DNA of 64,000 nucleotides from Umezawaea sp049997955 (GTDB taxonomy: Bacteria > Actinomycetota > Actinomycetes > Mycobacteriales > Pseudonocardiaceae): the NCBI GenBank assembly GCA_049997955.1, contig JAEBDY010000011.1:248001-312000 (forward strand). The letters run 5' to 3'. The notes beneath the pieces are model-generated. The model saw only the letters and a list, made by a program, of their open reading frames with translations, was not told the origin of the DNA and did not search any database. Of the stretch, positions 15,846 to 24,256 are shown piece after piece; the first letter of the stretch is position 1; the number at the start of each line of letters is the position of its first letter. The translations under genes and the position numbers were made by a program.

Positions 15846-18809
15846 ATGGGCGGAACAACGGTCGGGCGCGTGCTGGCGCTGCTGGTGGTCGCGGTGCTGG
15901 CAGCGCCCGCGGGCGTCACCTCGGCGGCGCCGCTCCCGTTCCGCGACCCCGACCTCCCGCTCGCCTCGCGCGTCGACGACCTGCTCGGCCGCCTCACCCC
16001 GGACGAGAAGGTGTCGCTGCTGCACCAGTACCAGCCCGCGATCCCGCGGCTGGGCATCGCGGTGTTCAAGACCGGCACCGAGGCGCTGCACGGCGTGGCC
16101 TGGTCGACGGACTACAACGACAACGGCAACGTCGTGTACGCCAACGGAACCGTGTTCCCGCAGGCGCTCGGCCTCGGCAGCACGTGGAACCCGGACCTGG
16201 TGGAGCGGGTCGGCACGGCCGTCGGCACCGAGGCCCGCGGCTTCCACGCGCAGGACCCGACGGTGTGGGGCCTCAACGTGTGGGCGCCGGTGGTGAACCT
16301 GCTGCGCGACCCGCGGTGGGGCCGCAACGAGGAGGGCTACTCGGAGGACCCGCTGCTGACCGCGCGGATCGCCACGGCGTACGGCGGCGGGATGCAGGGC
16401 GACGACCCGGACCACCTGCGGACCGCGGCCACGTTGAAGCACTACCTGGCCTACAACAACGAGGTCGACCGGTCCACCACCAGTTCCTCGGTGCCGCCGA
16501 GGATCCTGCACGACTACGACCAGCAGGCGTTCGAGCCCGCGCTGCGGGCGGGCGCGGCTAACGCCGTGATGCCGTCGTACAACCTGGTCAACGGCAGGCC
16601 CACCACGGTCGAACCCGATCTCGACGGGGCCGTGCGGAGCTGGTCGGAGCACGACATCGCGGTGGTGAGCGACGCGGGCGCGCCGACCAACCTGGTGACC
16701 TCCCAGAAGTACTACGCCACCAAGGCGGAGGCCGCGGCGGGCGCGATCAAGGCGGGTGTCGACAGCTTCACCGACGACGGCGTGAACGGCTCCATCACCA
16801 CCACGGCCGTGAAGGCCGCGCTGGCACAGGGTTTGCTCACCGTCGCGGACGTGGACGACGCCGTGCGGCACCTGCTGTCGCTGCGGTTCCGGCTGGGCGA
16901 GTTCGACCCGCCGGGCCGCGACCCGTACGCGGGGATCACGCCGGACGTCATCGGCTCGCCGGAGCACCGGGCGCTCGCGCGGCAGGCGGCGGCGGAGCAG
17001 GTCGTGTTGCTGCGCAACGAGAAGGACGTCCTCCCGTTGAACGCCGACCGGATGAAGAAGATCGCCGTGGTCGGTCCGCTGGCCGACACCCTCTACGAGG
17101 ACTGGTACAGCGGCACGATGCCCTACCGGGTCACCCCGCTGCAGGGCATCGAGGAGCGGTTCGGCGGTGACGTGGCCGCCGCCGAGGGCGTGGACCGGAT
17201 CGCCCTCAGGAACCCCGCGACCGGCCGCTACCTGACCGCCTCGACGAACCCGGCGGGTGGTGAGCTGGTCGAGAGCGGAGGAACTGCCGGCGCCGGGCAG
17301 TCGTTCGACGTCTTCGACTGGGGCGCCGGGAAGTCCACCCTGCGGACCGTCGCCAACGGCAAGTACCTCACCTACTCCGGCGGCGCGCTCGTCAACAACG
17401 CCGCCCAGCCCAACGGCTGGTTCGTGCAGCAGCAGCTGAAGCTGGTCGAGCAGCCGGACGGGACCCACGTCGTCGAGTACGCGGGCAACGAGGTCACCCA
17501 GTCCTGGTTCGGTCCCAACAGGTTCGCCGTGGTGGGAGCGGACGGCGTGCTGCGGTTCTCCTCGCCGGACGCCGCGGGCGCGACGAAGTTCTCCCGCGAG
17601 GTCCTGTCCAGCGGCGTGGACACAGCCGTGGCCGCGGCGACCGGGGCCGACACCGCGGTGGTCGTGGTGGGCAGCATGCCGTTCATCAACGGTCGCGAGG
17701 ACAACGACCGCACCAGCACCGAACTCGCGCCCGCCCAGATGGCGCTGGTCGACGCGGTGCGCAAGGCCAACCCGAACACCGTCGTGGTGGTGGAGAACAG
17801 CTACCCCACGACGGGGTGGGACAGCCACGACGTTCCCGGTCTGCTGTGGACCACGCACGCGGGCCAGGAGACCGGGCACGCCCTCGCGGACGTGCTGTTC
17901 GGCGACCGCAACCCGAGCGGACGGCTGACCCAGACCTGGTACGCCTCCGACGCGGGCCTGCCGAGCATCCTCGACTACGACATCGCGAAGACCCGCATGA
18001 CCTACCAGTACTACCGCGGCACCCCGCTCTACCCGTTCGGCCACGGCCTGAGCTACACGTCGTTCCGCTACGACAACGTGCGCGTCGACCGGCCGGTCAC
18101 CACGGCGAACGGCGTCGTGCGGGTCCGGGTCGACGTGACCAACACCGGCGACCGCGACGGCGCGGACGTCGTGCAGCTCTACACCAGCGCCCGCGACGGC
18201 CGCGCCCCCAAGGCCGACCAGCGGCTGCGGGCGTTCCGGAAGGTGGAGGTCCCCGCCGGACAACGGCGGACCGTCACGCTCGCCGTCAAGGCCGCGGACC
18301 TGGCGACCTGGGACGTGACGCGGGAGAAGTCCGTGGTGGAGGGCGGCCGCTACGACTTCTCCGTCGGCCGGTCGGCCACCGAGATCGTGCGCACCCTCCC
18401 GGTCCACGTCGTGGGGGAGCGGATCCCGGACCGCGACCTCGGCCGGGAGACGCAGGCGCAGAACTTCGACGACTACCAGGGCGTCACGCTGACCGACACC
18501 AGCAAGGCGAGCGGCACGTCGGCGTCGGCCGCGGCGGGCGGCTGGCTCGCCTACCGCGACACGCGCCTCGACCCGGCCGCCAAGGGCATCGAGGTGACCG
18601 CGTCCAGCCCGGCGGGCGCCCGCGTCACGGTGCGCCTGGACGATCCGGTGCGGGGCCGCGTGCTCGGCGTCGTCCAGTTGCCCGCGACCGGTGACAAGTA
18701 CGCGTTCCGCACGGCGACCGCCGACCTGGCCAGGGCGTCCGGCACGCACGACGTGTTCCTCGTGTTCGACGCCCCGGCGGTGGTGTCGACGTTCCGCCTG
18801 ACCCGCTGA
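15846..18809 (+). CDS. Secreted GH3 beta-glycosidase with inserted beta-trefoil-like segment and C-terminal CBM6-like domain
   Basis: A 987-residue extracellular enzyme of the beta-glucosidase/beta-xylosidase family. A signal peptide ends near TSA-APLP. The GH3 barrel contains WGRNEEGYSEDP, KHYLAYNNE and nucleophile D276 in VVSDAGAP. Residues about 450-590 interrupt the second GH3 domain with repeats such as NPATGRYLTAS and VANGKYLTYSG that resemble a fascin/ricin-type beta-trefoil. A fibronectin-like domain (GLSYTSFRYDNV onward) and a CBM6-like end follow. ATG at 15846 is preferred to 15795 because AAGGCGG precedes it and the signal peptide starts there. A perfect palindrome follows the stop. 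Confidence 0.88.
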   Translation: MGGTTVGRVLALLVVAVLAAPAGVTSAAPLPFRDPDLPLASRVDDLLGRLTPDEKVSLLHQYQPAIPRLGIAVFKTGTEALHGVAWSTDYNDNGNVVYANGTVFPQALGLGSTWNPDLVERVGTAVGTEARGFHAQDPTVWGLNVWAPVVNLLRDPRWGRNEEGYSEDPLLTARIATAYGGGMQGDDPDHLRTAATLKHYLAYNNEVDRSTTSSSVPPRILHDYDQQAFEPALRAGAANAVMPSYNLVNGRPTTVEPDLDGAVRSWSEHDIAVVSDAGAPTNLVTSQKYYATKAEAAAGAIKAGVDSFTDDGVNGSITTTAVKAALAQGLLTVADVDDAVRHLLSLRFRLGEFDPPGRDPYAGITPDVIGSPEHRALARQAAAEQVVLLRNEKDVLPLNADRMKKIAVVGPLADTLYEDWYSGTMPYRVTPLQGIEERFGGDVAAAEGVDRIALRNPATGRYLTASTNPAGGELVESGGTAGAGQSFDVFDWGAGKSTLRTVANGKYLTYSGGALVNNAAQPNGWFVQQQLKLVEQPDGTHVVEYAGNEVTQSWFGPNRFAVVGADGVLRFSSPDAAGATKFSREVLSSGVDTAVAAATGADTAVVVVGSMPFINGREDNDRTSTELAPAQMALVDAVRKANPNTVVVVENSYPTTGWDSHDVPGLLWTTHAGQETGHALADVLFGDRNPSGRLTQTWYASDAGLPSILDYDIAKTRMTYQYYRGTPLYPFGHGLSYTSFRYDNVRVDRPVTTANGVVRVRVDVTNTGDRDGADVVQLYTSARDGRAPKADQRLRAFRKVEVPAGQRRTVTLAVKAADLATWDVTREKSVVEGGRYDFSVGRSATEIVRTLPVHVVGERIPDRDLGRETQAQNFDDYQGVTLTDTSKASGTSASAAAGGWLAYRDTRLDPAAKGIEVTASSPAGARVTVRLDDPVRGRVLGVVQLPATGDKYAFRTATADLARASGTHDVFLVFDAPAVVSTFRLTR

Positions 18810-18814
18810 CGGCC

Positions 18815-18859
18815 ACCGGTTTGCCGATGTCCGACGACGTCGGACATCGGCAAACCGGT
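18815..18859. terminator. Perfect 45-bp palindrome after the GH3 gene
   Basis: Two 22-base arms (ACCGGTTTGCCGATGTCCGA..., centre A at 18837) are exactly complementary, starting 5 bases after the GH3 stop. There is no T-run, as usual in high-GC actinobacteria. The next gene is convergent, so it may terminate both directions. The 257 bases beyond it to 19116 hold no convincing gene. Confidence 0.7.
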
Positions 18860-19116
18860 CCAGCAGGCGGACGGAGCGCAGGTACTGATCGGTCTGACTG
18901 GTGCGCATTCCGAATCCGAAAGGCCGGCATCCCTTGGATCGAGTGCGACCGCGAGGACCGCGGTGACGGTGTGCCCGTGCTGGTTCCCCACTCCGCGCAG
19001 GACATGAGCCGCTCGAAGCAGGGGCTGCTCGCCCTGTCGCTTGTCCGTGCTCGTTGACGAGTCCGCACAGGGCTCAGGGGGGCCGCTGATCGGGGAAGCG
19101 GTGCCCGGTGCGTCGA

Positions 19117-19521
19117 TCACACGGGGAACCGCGGCGCGAAGACCCAGCCGCGCAGGACGACGAAGCGACCCAGCGCGACCAGCGCCCCGGCCGCGGTGAG
19201 CGCCACCGACTCGACCACGGTGCTCGCGTCCGGTGCGAGGCGCCCCAACCCGGCGAGCACGACGTTGCCCGTGCCGAGCGACAGGGCGATCATCACCAGC
19301 CCCTGGAGGTGCGCTCGCGCCCGGCTGGTCCCGGACACGCCGAAGGTGAACCTGGCGTGCACCGCCGTGCTGATCGCGGTGCCCACGACGGTGGCCACCA
19401 GGTTGGCCGGGAACGGCCCCGTCACCAGGCGCAGCACCAGGTACAGGGCGGTGCCGACACCCCACGTGGCGACACCGACCGCCGCGAAGCGGACCAGCTG
19501 GCCCGGAACCTCGTTCGTCAC
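19117..19521 (-). CDS. GtrA-family membrane protein
   Basis: A 134-residue protein with four predicted membrane segments (VRFAAVGVATWGVGTALYLVL, FPANLVATVVGTAISTAV, LVMIALSLGTGNVVLAG, LTAAGALVALGRFVVL). The short conserved HARFTFGV after helix two is typical of GtrA. Family members are thought to move polyprenyl-linked sugars or partner glycosyltransferases in envelope glycosylation. GTG at 19521 is preferred because upstream residues are not GtrA-like and GGGGAACGGGA precedes it. No glycosyltransferase is adjacent, so its partner is unknown. Confidence 0.8.
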   Translation of the reverse strand: MTNEVPGQLVRFAAVGVATWGVGTALYLVLRLVTGPFPANLVATVVGTAISTAVHARFTFGVSGTSRARAHLQGLVMIALSLGTGNVVLAGLGRLAPDASTVVESVALTAAGALVALGRFVVLRGWVFAPRFPV

Positions 19522-19599
19522 TCCCGTTCCCCTCACGTCGGCTGCTCTGCGACCAGCCTCCACCGGAACGATCGTGGTGTCGTCGTGCGAGCGCGGCAG

Positions 19600-19629
19600 T
19601 TCCGCGTACCGCGGTCGCGGTACGCGGAA
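19600..19629. terminator. 14-bp perfect hairpin downstream of the methyltransferase gene
   Basis: Arms TTCCGCGTACCGCG (19600-19613) and its exact complement (19616-19629) flank a GT loop. It lies 16 bases past the methyltransferase stop and ahead of gtrA, so it probably ends the four-gene operon on the minus strand. Confidence 0.7.
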
Positions 19630-19645
19630 CGGCCACAGTGGACCG

Positions 19646-20542
19646 CTACCGCAGGGGCTTCTCCGCGAACACCCACCTGTTGCCCGCCAACGGGTCGTCC
19701 CGCTCGGGAAGCGGGCCGCGACCGAGGTGGCGGGTGAAGTCGAACGGGGTGTGGACCGAAGTGGACCACCCCCTGGTCGTCAGGTCGCCCGCGGAGTCCG
19801 GACGCGGTTCGCCGTCGAACAGCGCGAGCAGGTCGAGGCCGATCTGGCTCCTCGTCGAGGAGTAGAGGGGGTCGTCCTGGAGGTCCGGCAGCTCCCTGGC
19901 GAGCTTGACCTCGAACGCCACGGAGCTGCCGGGCGCGCTCAACCGGTCCACCTCGCCGATGAGGCCCTGCTCGGCCGCGGTCGGCAGGTACAGCAGCACG
20001 CCCTCGGCCAGCCACGCGGTCGGCAGGGCCGGGTCGAAGCCCGCCTCGACGAGCGCGCCCGCCCAGTCGGCGCGCAGGTCCACCGCGATCGGCGTGCGGG
20101 GCACCTTCGGGATCGCGCGCAGGTCGTCGAGCACCCCCTGCTTGAACGCCAGGACACCTTCGCGGTCGACCTCGAACAGGACGAGGCCGGGCGTCCAGTC
20201 GAGCCGGAACGCCCGCGTGTCCAGCCCGGCGCCCAGCAGCACCACCTGGCGGGCGCCCGCCCGCGTGGACCGGAGCAGGTAGTCGTCCAGGACCCTGGTT
20301 CGCAGTCCGAAGTAGCGCGCCAGCCGTCCCCACAGCGGGTTCCCGTCGCCGTCCGGCACCTCCCCCTGCCGGACGGGCCAGTCCGCGGACGCCTTGGCGG
20401 CGCGCACGAAGTGCTCCGCGTAGAGGTCGGTCGCCAGGCTGTCGCTCCGGTGCGTCTCGATCGCCCGTGCCGCCGCGACCATGAGCGCCGTCAGGCCGAC
20501 GCCGTCCTCCACGCCCGGATCCCGATGCTTGGTGCCGACCAC
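19646..20542 (-). CDS. Class I SAM-dependent methyltransferase (LCMT/TIGR00027 type)
   Basis: A 298-residue methyltransferase of the leucine-carboxyl-methyltransferase-like family. Diagnostic segments are SDSLATDLYAEHFV, VVLLGAGLDTRAFRLDW (SAM motif I), VLFEVDREGVLAFK, WLAEGVLLYLPT and the C-terminal NRWVFAEK. Family members in actinomycetes O-methylate small acids. GTG at 20542 has GGAGG four bases upstream and lies 52 bases inside the end of the isochorismatase-like gene, so translation is coupled. It is the last gene of the EF-hand/IDH-like/hydrolase/methyltransferase operon; the substrate is presumably that pathway's product. Confidence 0.85.
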   Translation of the reverse strand: MVGTKHRDPGVEDGVGLTALMVAAARAIETHRSDSLATDLYAEHFVRAAKASADWPVRQGEVPDGDGNPLWGRLARYFGLRTRVLDDYLLRSTRAGARQVVLLGAGLDTRAFRLDWTPGLVLFEVDREGVLAFKQGVLDDLRAIPKVPRTPIAVDLRADWAGALVEAGFDPALPTAWLAEGVLLYLPTAAEQGLIGEVDRLSAPGSSVAFEVKLARELPDLQDDPLYSSTRSQIGLDLLALFDGEPRPDSAGDLTTRGWSTSVHTPFDFTRHLGRGPLPERDDPLAGNRWVFAEKPLR

Positions 20543-21126
20543 TTGTCCTCCTCGTCCGTGAACAGCTGATCGTGGGTGGTGGTGCGAGCGCCGTAGACGA
20601 CGCTCATGAACCGCAGGATCTCCTCGTCGGGGAGGTGCAGGCTCGTCGTGCAGTCCGTCAGCACCGTGACGTGGAAGCCCTTCTGGAACGCGGTCCGCGC
20701 GGTGGAGTCCACGCACACGTCCGTGTACAGGCCCGCGAACACGAGGTGCCCGATGTCGCGCCCGACCAGGTGCTCCTCGAACCCGTCGGCGAGGAACCCG
20801 TCGAAGCACGCCCGCTTGGTGAACACGGGTTCGCCCGACGCGGGGGCGACCTTGTGGAACTCGGCGCCCCAGGAACCCGCGAGGCACTTCGGCCGCTTGT
20901 CGAGCGACCGGTCCCGCCACCGCCAACTCGGCCCCTGGTGCTCGACGTCGCCGACGTACCGGACGAACACGACCTCCGTGCCGTGCACCCGTGCCGCGTC
21001 GACGGCCCGCGCGGCGTTGGTCGTCACGGCGTCCAGCACCGCGGGTTCGGCGCGGAAGCGGGACGCGACGGCCGCGCCGGTGCAGAAGTCGTTCTGCAGG
21101 TCCACGACGACCAGCGCGGTCCTCAC
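20491..21126 (-). CDS. Isochorismatase-like cysteine hydrolase
   Basis: A 211-residue hydrolase of the isochorismatase/nicotinamidase fold. The catalytic triad is complete: D9 (VVVDLQND), K104 (FTKRACF) and C138 (YTDVCVDST). The family cleaves isochorismate, nicotinamide, N-carbamoyl compounds or similar amides, and the substrate here is unknown. The GTG start overlaps the preceding dehydrogenase-like stop by 4 bases, and the methyltransferase starts inside its 3' end. Operon context suggests amide or vinyl-ether hydrolysis in a small-molecule pathway rather than iron uptake, because no siderophore genes are near. Confidence 0.85.
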   Translation of the reverse strand: MRTALVVVDLQNDFCTGAAVASRFRAEPAVLDAVTTNAARAVDAARVHGTEVVFVRYVGDVEHQGPSWRWRDRSLDKRPKCLAGSWGAEFHKVAPASGEPVFTKRACFDGFLADGFEEHLVGRDIGHLVFAGLYTDVCVDSTARTAFQKGFHVTVLTDCTTSLHLPDEEILRFMSVVYGARTTTHDQLFTDEEDKWSAPSIGIRAWRTASA

Positions 21127-22178
21127 GACCCCGCCACCAGCGCGCCCGCGGGCCGGAGGGCGTCGAGCAGCGCGTCCACGACGTCCGTGGTCGTGTGCCG
21201 TCCGCCCAGGTCCGGGGTGCGGATGCCCCGGTCTCCGACGGCCGTCAACGCGCGTTCGACCGCCTCGACCGCGCCCGCGCAGCCCGCGTGCCGTTCCGCG
21301 ATCGCCGCCGCGGCCCGGATCGTCGCCACCGGGTTGACCGCGTCGAGGCCCTCCAGGTCGTCGGCGGACCCGTGCACGGTCTGGTACTCGACCAGCCCGG
21401 CCGCGTCGGGGTGCAGGTGGACGTTCTCGCTGAACCGGTTCTCCTGCCGTTCGGAGCCGAAGCGGTCCAGCAGGACCACGTGCATGATGTCGCCCCACTC
21501 GTTGCCCGCGATGATCACCGTCCGCGGGGCGAGCCCGTGCTCGACGAGGTTGCGGTTCACCGTGTCCGGCTGGCAGAGCCGCACGTCCACGCCGTGCCGC
21601 GCGGCGCTCTCGGCCACCCAGTCGCCGAGGGCCCCGTCGAGCAGGTGGAACTTGTAGGCCATGACGACCTCGCTGGCCCCGCCGCCCGGCCACTCCTCGT
21701 CCGCCCGCCGCAGGGCGAACGCGATGACCTTGTCGGTGATCTCCCGGCTGAACGTCGTCGTCCGGGTGACCACGCCGGGCCGGTGGCTGTTCTCGCCGGT
21801 GTAGAAGCCCTGGGCCTCGTCGCGGACCAGCAGCAGTGACGGGCAGACGAGGTCGACCTTCACGGCCTGGAGGCGCTGCCGCACCAGGTAGAGCGACTGG
21901 GCGTTGATCGCCGTGCGGAACACCGCCGGGGTGCCGCGGGCGGCCTGCGCCCGGCAGAACCCCTCGTAGTGCTCGGCGTCCTCCTCCGTGAGCGAGCGGA
22001 CCAGGTCGAGCCCGCCCTCGGCCTTCAGCGAGGCGTACGAGTGGTAGAGCCGGGGCGACCGGGCGATCTCCACCTCGACGGAGTGCAGCCCGCCGAGCGC
22101 TTCGACCGTTCTTTCGAAGACCGCCGCGAGTTCCGGTCCCGTTCCCCGACCGACGGCGAGTCCGATGACTGCTTTCAC
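21123..22178 (-). CDS. Divergent isocitrate/isopropylmalate dehydrogenase-family enzyme
   Basis: A 351-residue member of the NAD(P)-dependent beta-decarboxylating dehydrogenase family. Recognisable segments are IGLAVGRGTGPEL at the start, SLLLVRDEAQGFYTGENS (the IVRENTEG-like loop), and VEYQTVHGSADDLEG with AVNPVATIRAAAAI near the end. The usual Arg-rich RxxxxxxRP substrate loop is altered (LYLVRQRLQAVKVD), so the substrate probably differs from isocitrate or isopropylmalate. GTG at 22178 follows AAGGAG. It lies 26 bases after the EF-hand gene and overlaps the next gene by 4 bases. It likely oxidises and decarboxylates a malate-type acid in an undescribed pathway. Confidence 0.75.
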   Translation of the reverse strand: MKAVIGLAVGRGTGPELAAVFERTVEALGGLHSVEVEIARSPRLYHSYASLKAEGGLDLVRSLTEEDAEHYEGFCRAQAARGTPAVFRTAINAQSLYLVRQRLQAVKVDLVCPSLLLVRDEAQGFYTGENSHRPGVVTRTTTFSREITDKVIAFALRRADEEWPGGGASEVVMAYKFHLLDGALGDWVAESAARHGVDVRLCQPDTVNRNLVEHGLAPRTVIIAGNEWGDIMHVVLLDRFGSERQENRFSENVHLHPDAAGLVEYQTVHGSADDLEGLDAVNPVATIRAAAAIAERHAGCAGAVEAVERALTAVGDRGIRTPDLGGRHTTTDVVDALLDALRPAGALVAGS

Positions 22179-22204
22179 CTTGCTCCTTCCTCGGGGGTGG
22201 TCGA

Positions 22205-22738
22205 TCAGACCGTCGCGCTCCCCACGAGGTGGTCGCCCGCAATTCCGGACTTCTCCGGGCTGTAGTAGTCCTTGATGCTCCTGATCCACGCGGTGACGGT
22301 GATCCGATCCGCCGCGGTGGGTTCGAAAGCGTCGAAGAGGGCGGCGATTTTCGCGCGTTCGAAGCCGATGGCCGTCATCAGCGCCATGAAGACCGGGCGC
22401 TCGACGAGCCCGTCGCCGTCCGGGTCGCCGAGAGCGGCGAGAGCCTCGGCGAACTCGCGGACCGTGCCGTCGAACCGCGCGGGGGACAGCACGCAGGCGG
22501 TGTACTCGTCGAAGCTGATCCTGTTGTCGTGGTTGGTGTCCAGCTCGGCGGCCAGCGTCGTCCAGTACCGCCGGAAGGCCGCCGTCATCGCGGCTTTCGC
22601 CACGTCGTCGGAATCGACGGCGGCCCGGACCACCCGGTTCGCCATGAGCTCGAAGTCCGCGGCCTCCAGGTGGCCGTTGCCGTCGACGTCGAACAGGGTG
22701 AAGACGAGTCCGACTCGATCGACCGCCGTGGTGCTCAT
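22205..22738 (-). CDS. EF-hand calcium-binding protein (calerythrin-like)
   Basis: A 177-residue cytosolic protein with four EF-hand positions. Three have good acidic loops: DVDGNGHLEAADF (about 18), DTNHDNRISFDEY (about 67) and DPDGDGLVERPVF (about 104). The fourth (FEPTAADRITVTAW) is degraded. It resembles bacterial calerythrins and sarcoplasmic-type calcium-binding proteins of actinomycetes. It starts the operon that continues with the dehydrogenase-like, hydrolase and methyltransferase genes. Pairing a calcium sensor or buffer with three metabolic enzymes is unusual and suggests calcium-dependent control, which is inference. Confidence 0.9.
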   Translation of the reverse strand: MSTTAVDRVGLVFTLFDVDGNGHLEAADFELMANRVVRAAVDSDDVAKAAMTAAFRRYWTTLAAELDTNHDNRISFDEYTACVLSPARFDGTVREFAEALAALGDPDGDGLVERPVFMALMTAIGFERAKIAALFDAFEPTAADRITVTAWIRSIKDYYSPEKSGIAGDHLVGSATV

Positions 22739-22770
22739 CTATTCGCCAACCTTCGTCTTCGATGAATGGG

Positions 22771-22782
22771 AATAGGGCTATT
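22771..22782. promoter_or_regulatory. Small inverted repeat upstream of the EF-hand operon
   Basis: AATAG-GG-CTATT lies 33 bases upstream of the EF-hand ATG in a relatively AT-rich gap. It overlaps the region where a minus-strand promoter is expected. It could be an operator for the ArsR-type regulator encoded beyond the MFS gene, but this is weakly supported. The rest of the 274-base gap shows no gene. Confidence 0.3.
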
Positions 22783-23012
22783 TCCTCATCGGTCTGCCGT
22801 GAGTGCGGCAGTTGTCAGCCCCGTCTGATCGTGGCACGTCTGCCGGAAAAGAAATCCCCAGTCACCGAAAAGGATGAATCGACCGCGATCGGGGTGAATT
22901 GCGCCGAATGCGTTCGTTGTTCGGCTGGTCGAGCGATGGAGCACAGGTTGGTGTGGTGCGCCGCGCACTCAGCGTTTCGGCGCGCACCACGGGGGGTCGA
23001 CCGTTCGAGCCG

Positions 23013-24224
23013 TCACCGATCGGCCGTGACAGCGGGTTGCGCCTGGAGGTCCCGGAACTCCCGCACGGCGAGTGGCGCGACCGCCGACACCGCGCACAGC
23101 ACCCCGCACACCAGGGCGACGGCCTCGGCGCCCCACGCCGTCGCGGCCGGTCCGACCAGCAGCAGGCTGAGCGGGATGGAGCCGAAGGACAGCAGGTCGT
23201 CGTAGGACGACACCCGTGACAGGACGTCGCCGGGCACGTGCTGCTGGAGGGCGGTGTCCCACGCGACACCCCACGCGGCGAACCCCAGCGCGCCGACGAA
23301 GGCCGCCGCCACCAGCACCGGGAGAGCGGCGTCCAGTCCCAGCGCCACCAGCGGGAACCCACCGGTGGCCGAGATCAGCGCGCCGACCCGCAGCGGGTGC
23401 CGCAGGACGACCCGGTACACGAGCAGGCTCATCACCAGCAGCCCGACCGCGCGCACGCTGAGCACGAGACCCCAGGCGGCGGGCCCGGTGAGCGACGGCC
23501 CGAGCACCTGCCACACGCCGACGTTGGCGAGGTTGAACAGGCAGAACGAGAGCGCCGCCGTCCACACCCAGCGCCTCGACCGGAACTCGTGCCAGCCGAC
23601 GCGGAGGTCCGGCAGCAGGTTCCCGCGCGCCGGGGAGGTCCGCGAGGCGGGCAGCCGCGTCAGGAGGGCCGCGGCGACGAGGAACGACAGCGCGTCCACG
23701 GCGATGGCCCACCCGCCGCCCGCGGCCGCCGCGACGAGCCCCGCGAGGACGGGACCGAGGATGCGCGTGCCGTTCCGGGTGGAGGCGAGGACCGAGTTGG
23801 CGCGGCCCAGGTCGGCGGGCGCGACGAGTTCGGGGACGATGCCGCGCAGCGCCGGGGAGGCGAAGGCCTCCAGCGACCCGTTCACCAGCGCCAGCGCCGA
23901 CACCGCGAGCAGCGAGTAGTGCCCGGTCAGCAGCACGGCCGCCACCCCGGCCTGCGCCAGCCCCGCGCCCAGGTTCGCGACCACGAGCACCGACCGCCGG
24001 GAGAACCGGTCCGCCACGACCCCGCCGACGAGCAGCAGCACCAGGTGCGGGCCGAAGCTGGCGGCGAGCACGATCCCCAGGTCCGAGGGGCGTCCCGAGG
24101 CGCCGAGGACGCCGAACGCCAGTGCGACGACCGACATGGACGAACCGAGGTAGGACACGAGCCGGGCCACGAGGAACGTGCGGAAGTGCGTCGTCACCGG
24201 TGCAGGATGGTGAAGGGTCGACAC
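23013..24224 (-). CDS. MFS transporter, efflux type
   Basis: About 400 residues with roughly twelve membrane segments. The loop after helix two, GGVVADRFSRRSVL, is the MFS motif A, and RILGPVLAGLVAAAAGG resembles DHA-type exporters. It is predicted to export a small molecule across the cytoplasmic membrane. The start is uncertain: GTG 24224 (weak GGCGAG upstream) or GTG 24197; the frame upstream of 24224 begins only with TTG. It reads toward the EF-hand operon on the same strand, 274 bases away, and is divergent from an ArsR-type gene. This suits an exporter for that operon's product. Confidence 0.85.
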   Translation of the reverse strand: MSTLHHPAPVTTHFRTFLVARLVSYLGSSMSVVALAFGVLGASGRPSDLGIVLAASFGPHLVLLLVGGVVADRFSRRSVLVVANLGAGLAQAGVAAVLLTGHYSLLAVSALALVNGSLEAFASPALRGIVPELVAPADLGRANSVLASTRNGTRILGPVLAGLVAAAAGGGWAIAVDALSFLVAAALLTRLPASRTSPARGNLLPDLRVGWHEFRSRRWVWTAALSFCLFNLANVGVWQVLGPSLTGPAAWGLVLSVRAVGLLVMSLLVYRVVLRHPLRVGALISATGGFPLVALGLDAALPVLVAAAFVGALGFAAWGVAWDTALQQHVPGDVLSRVSSYDDLLSFGSIPLSLLLVGPAATAWGAEAVALVCGVLCAVSAVAPLAVREFRDLQAQPAVTADR

Positions 24225-24256
24225 GGCTCGCCATTCCTGCGGCAAAGGGCGCAACC

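Noticed and set aside
15726..18908. 1060-residue minus-strand open frame opposite the GH3 gene
   Set aside because: Antisense shadow; the plus strand carries signal peptide, catalytic residues and family motifs.
18821..19057. 78-residue plus-strand frame after the GH3 gene
   Set aside because: It begins inside the terminator palindrome, has no ribosome-binding site and matches no family.
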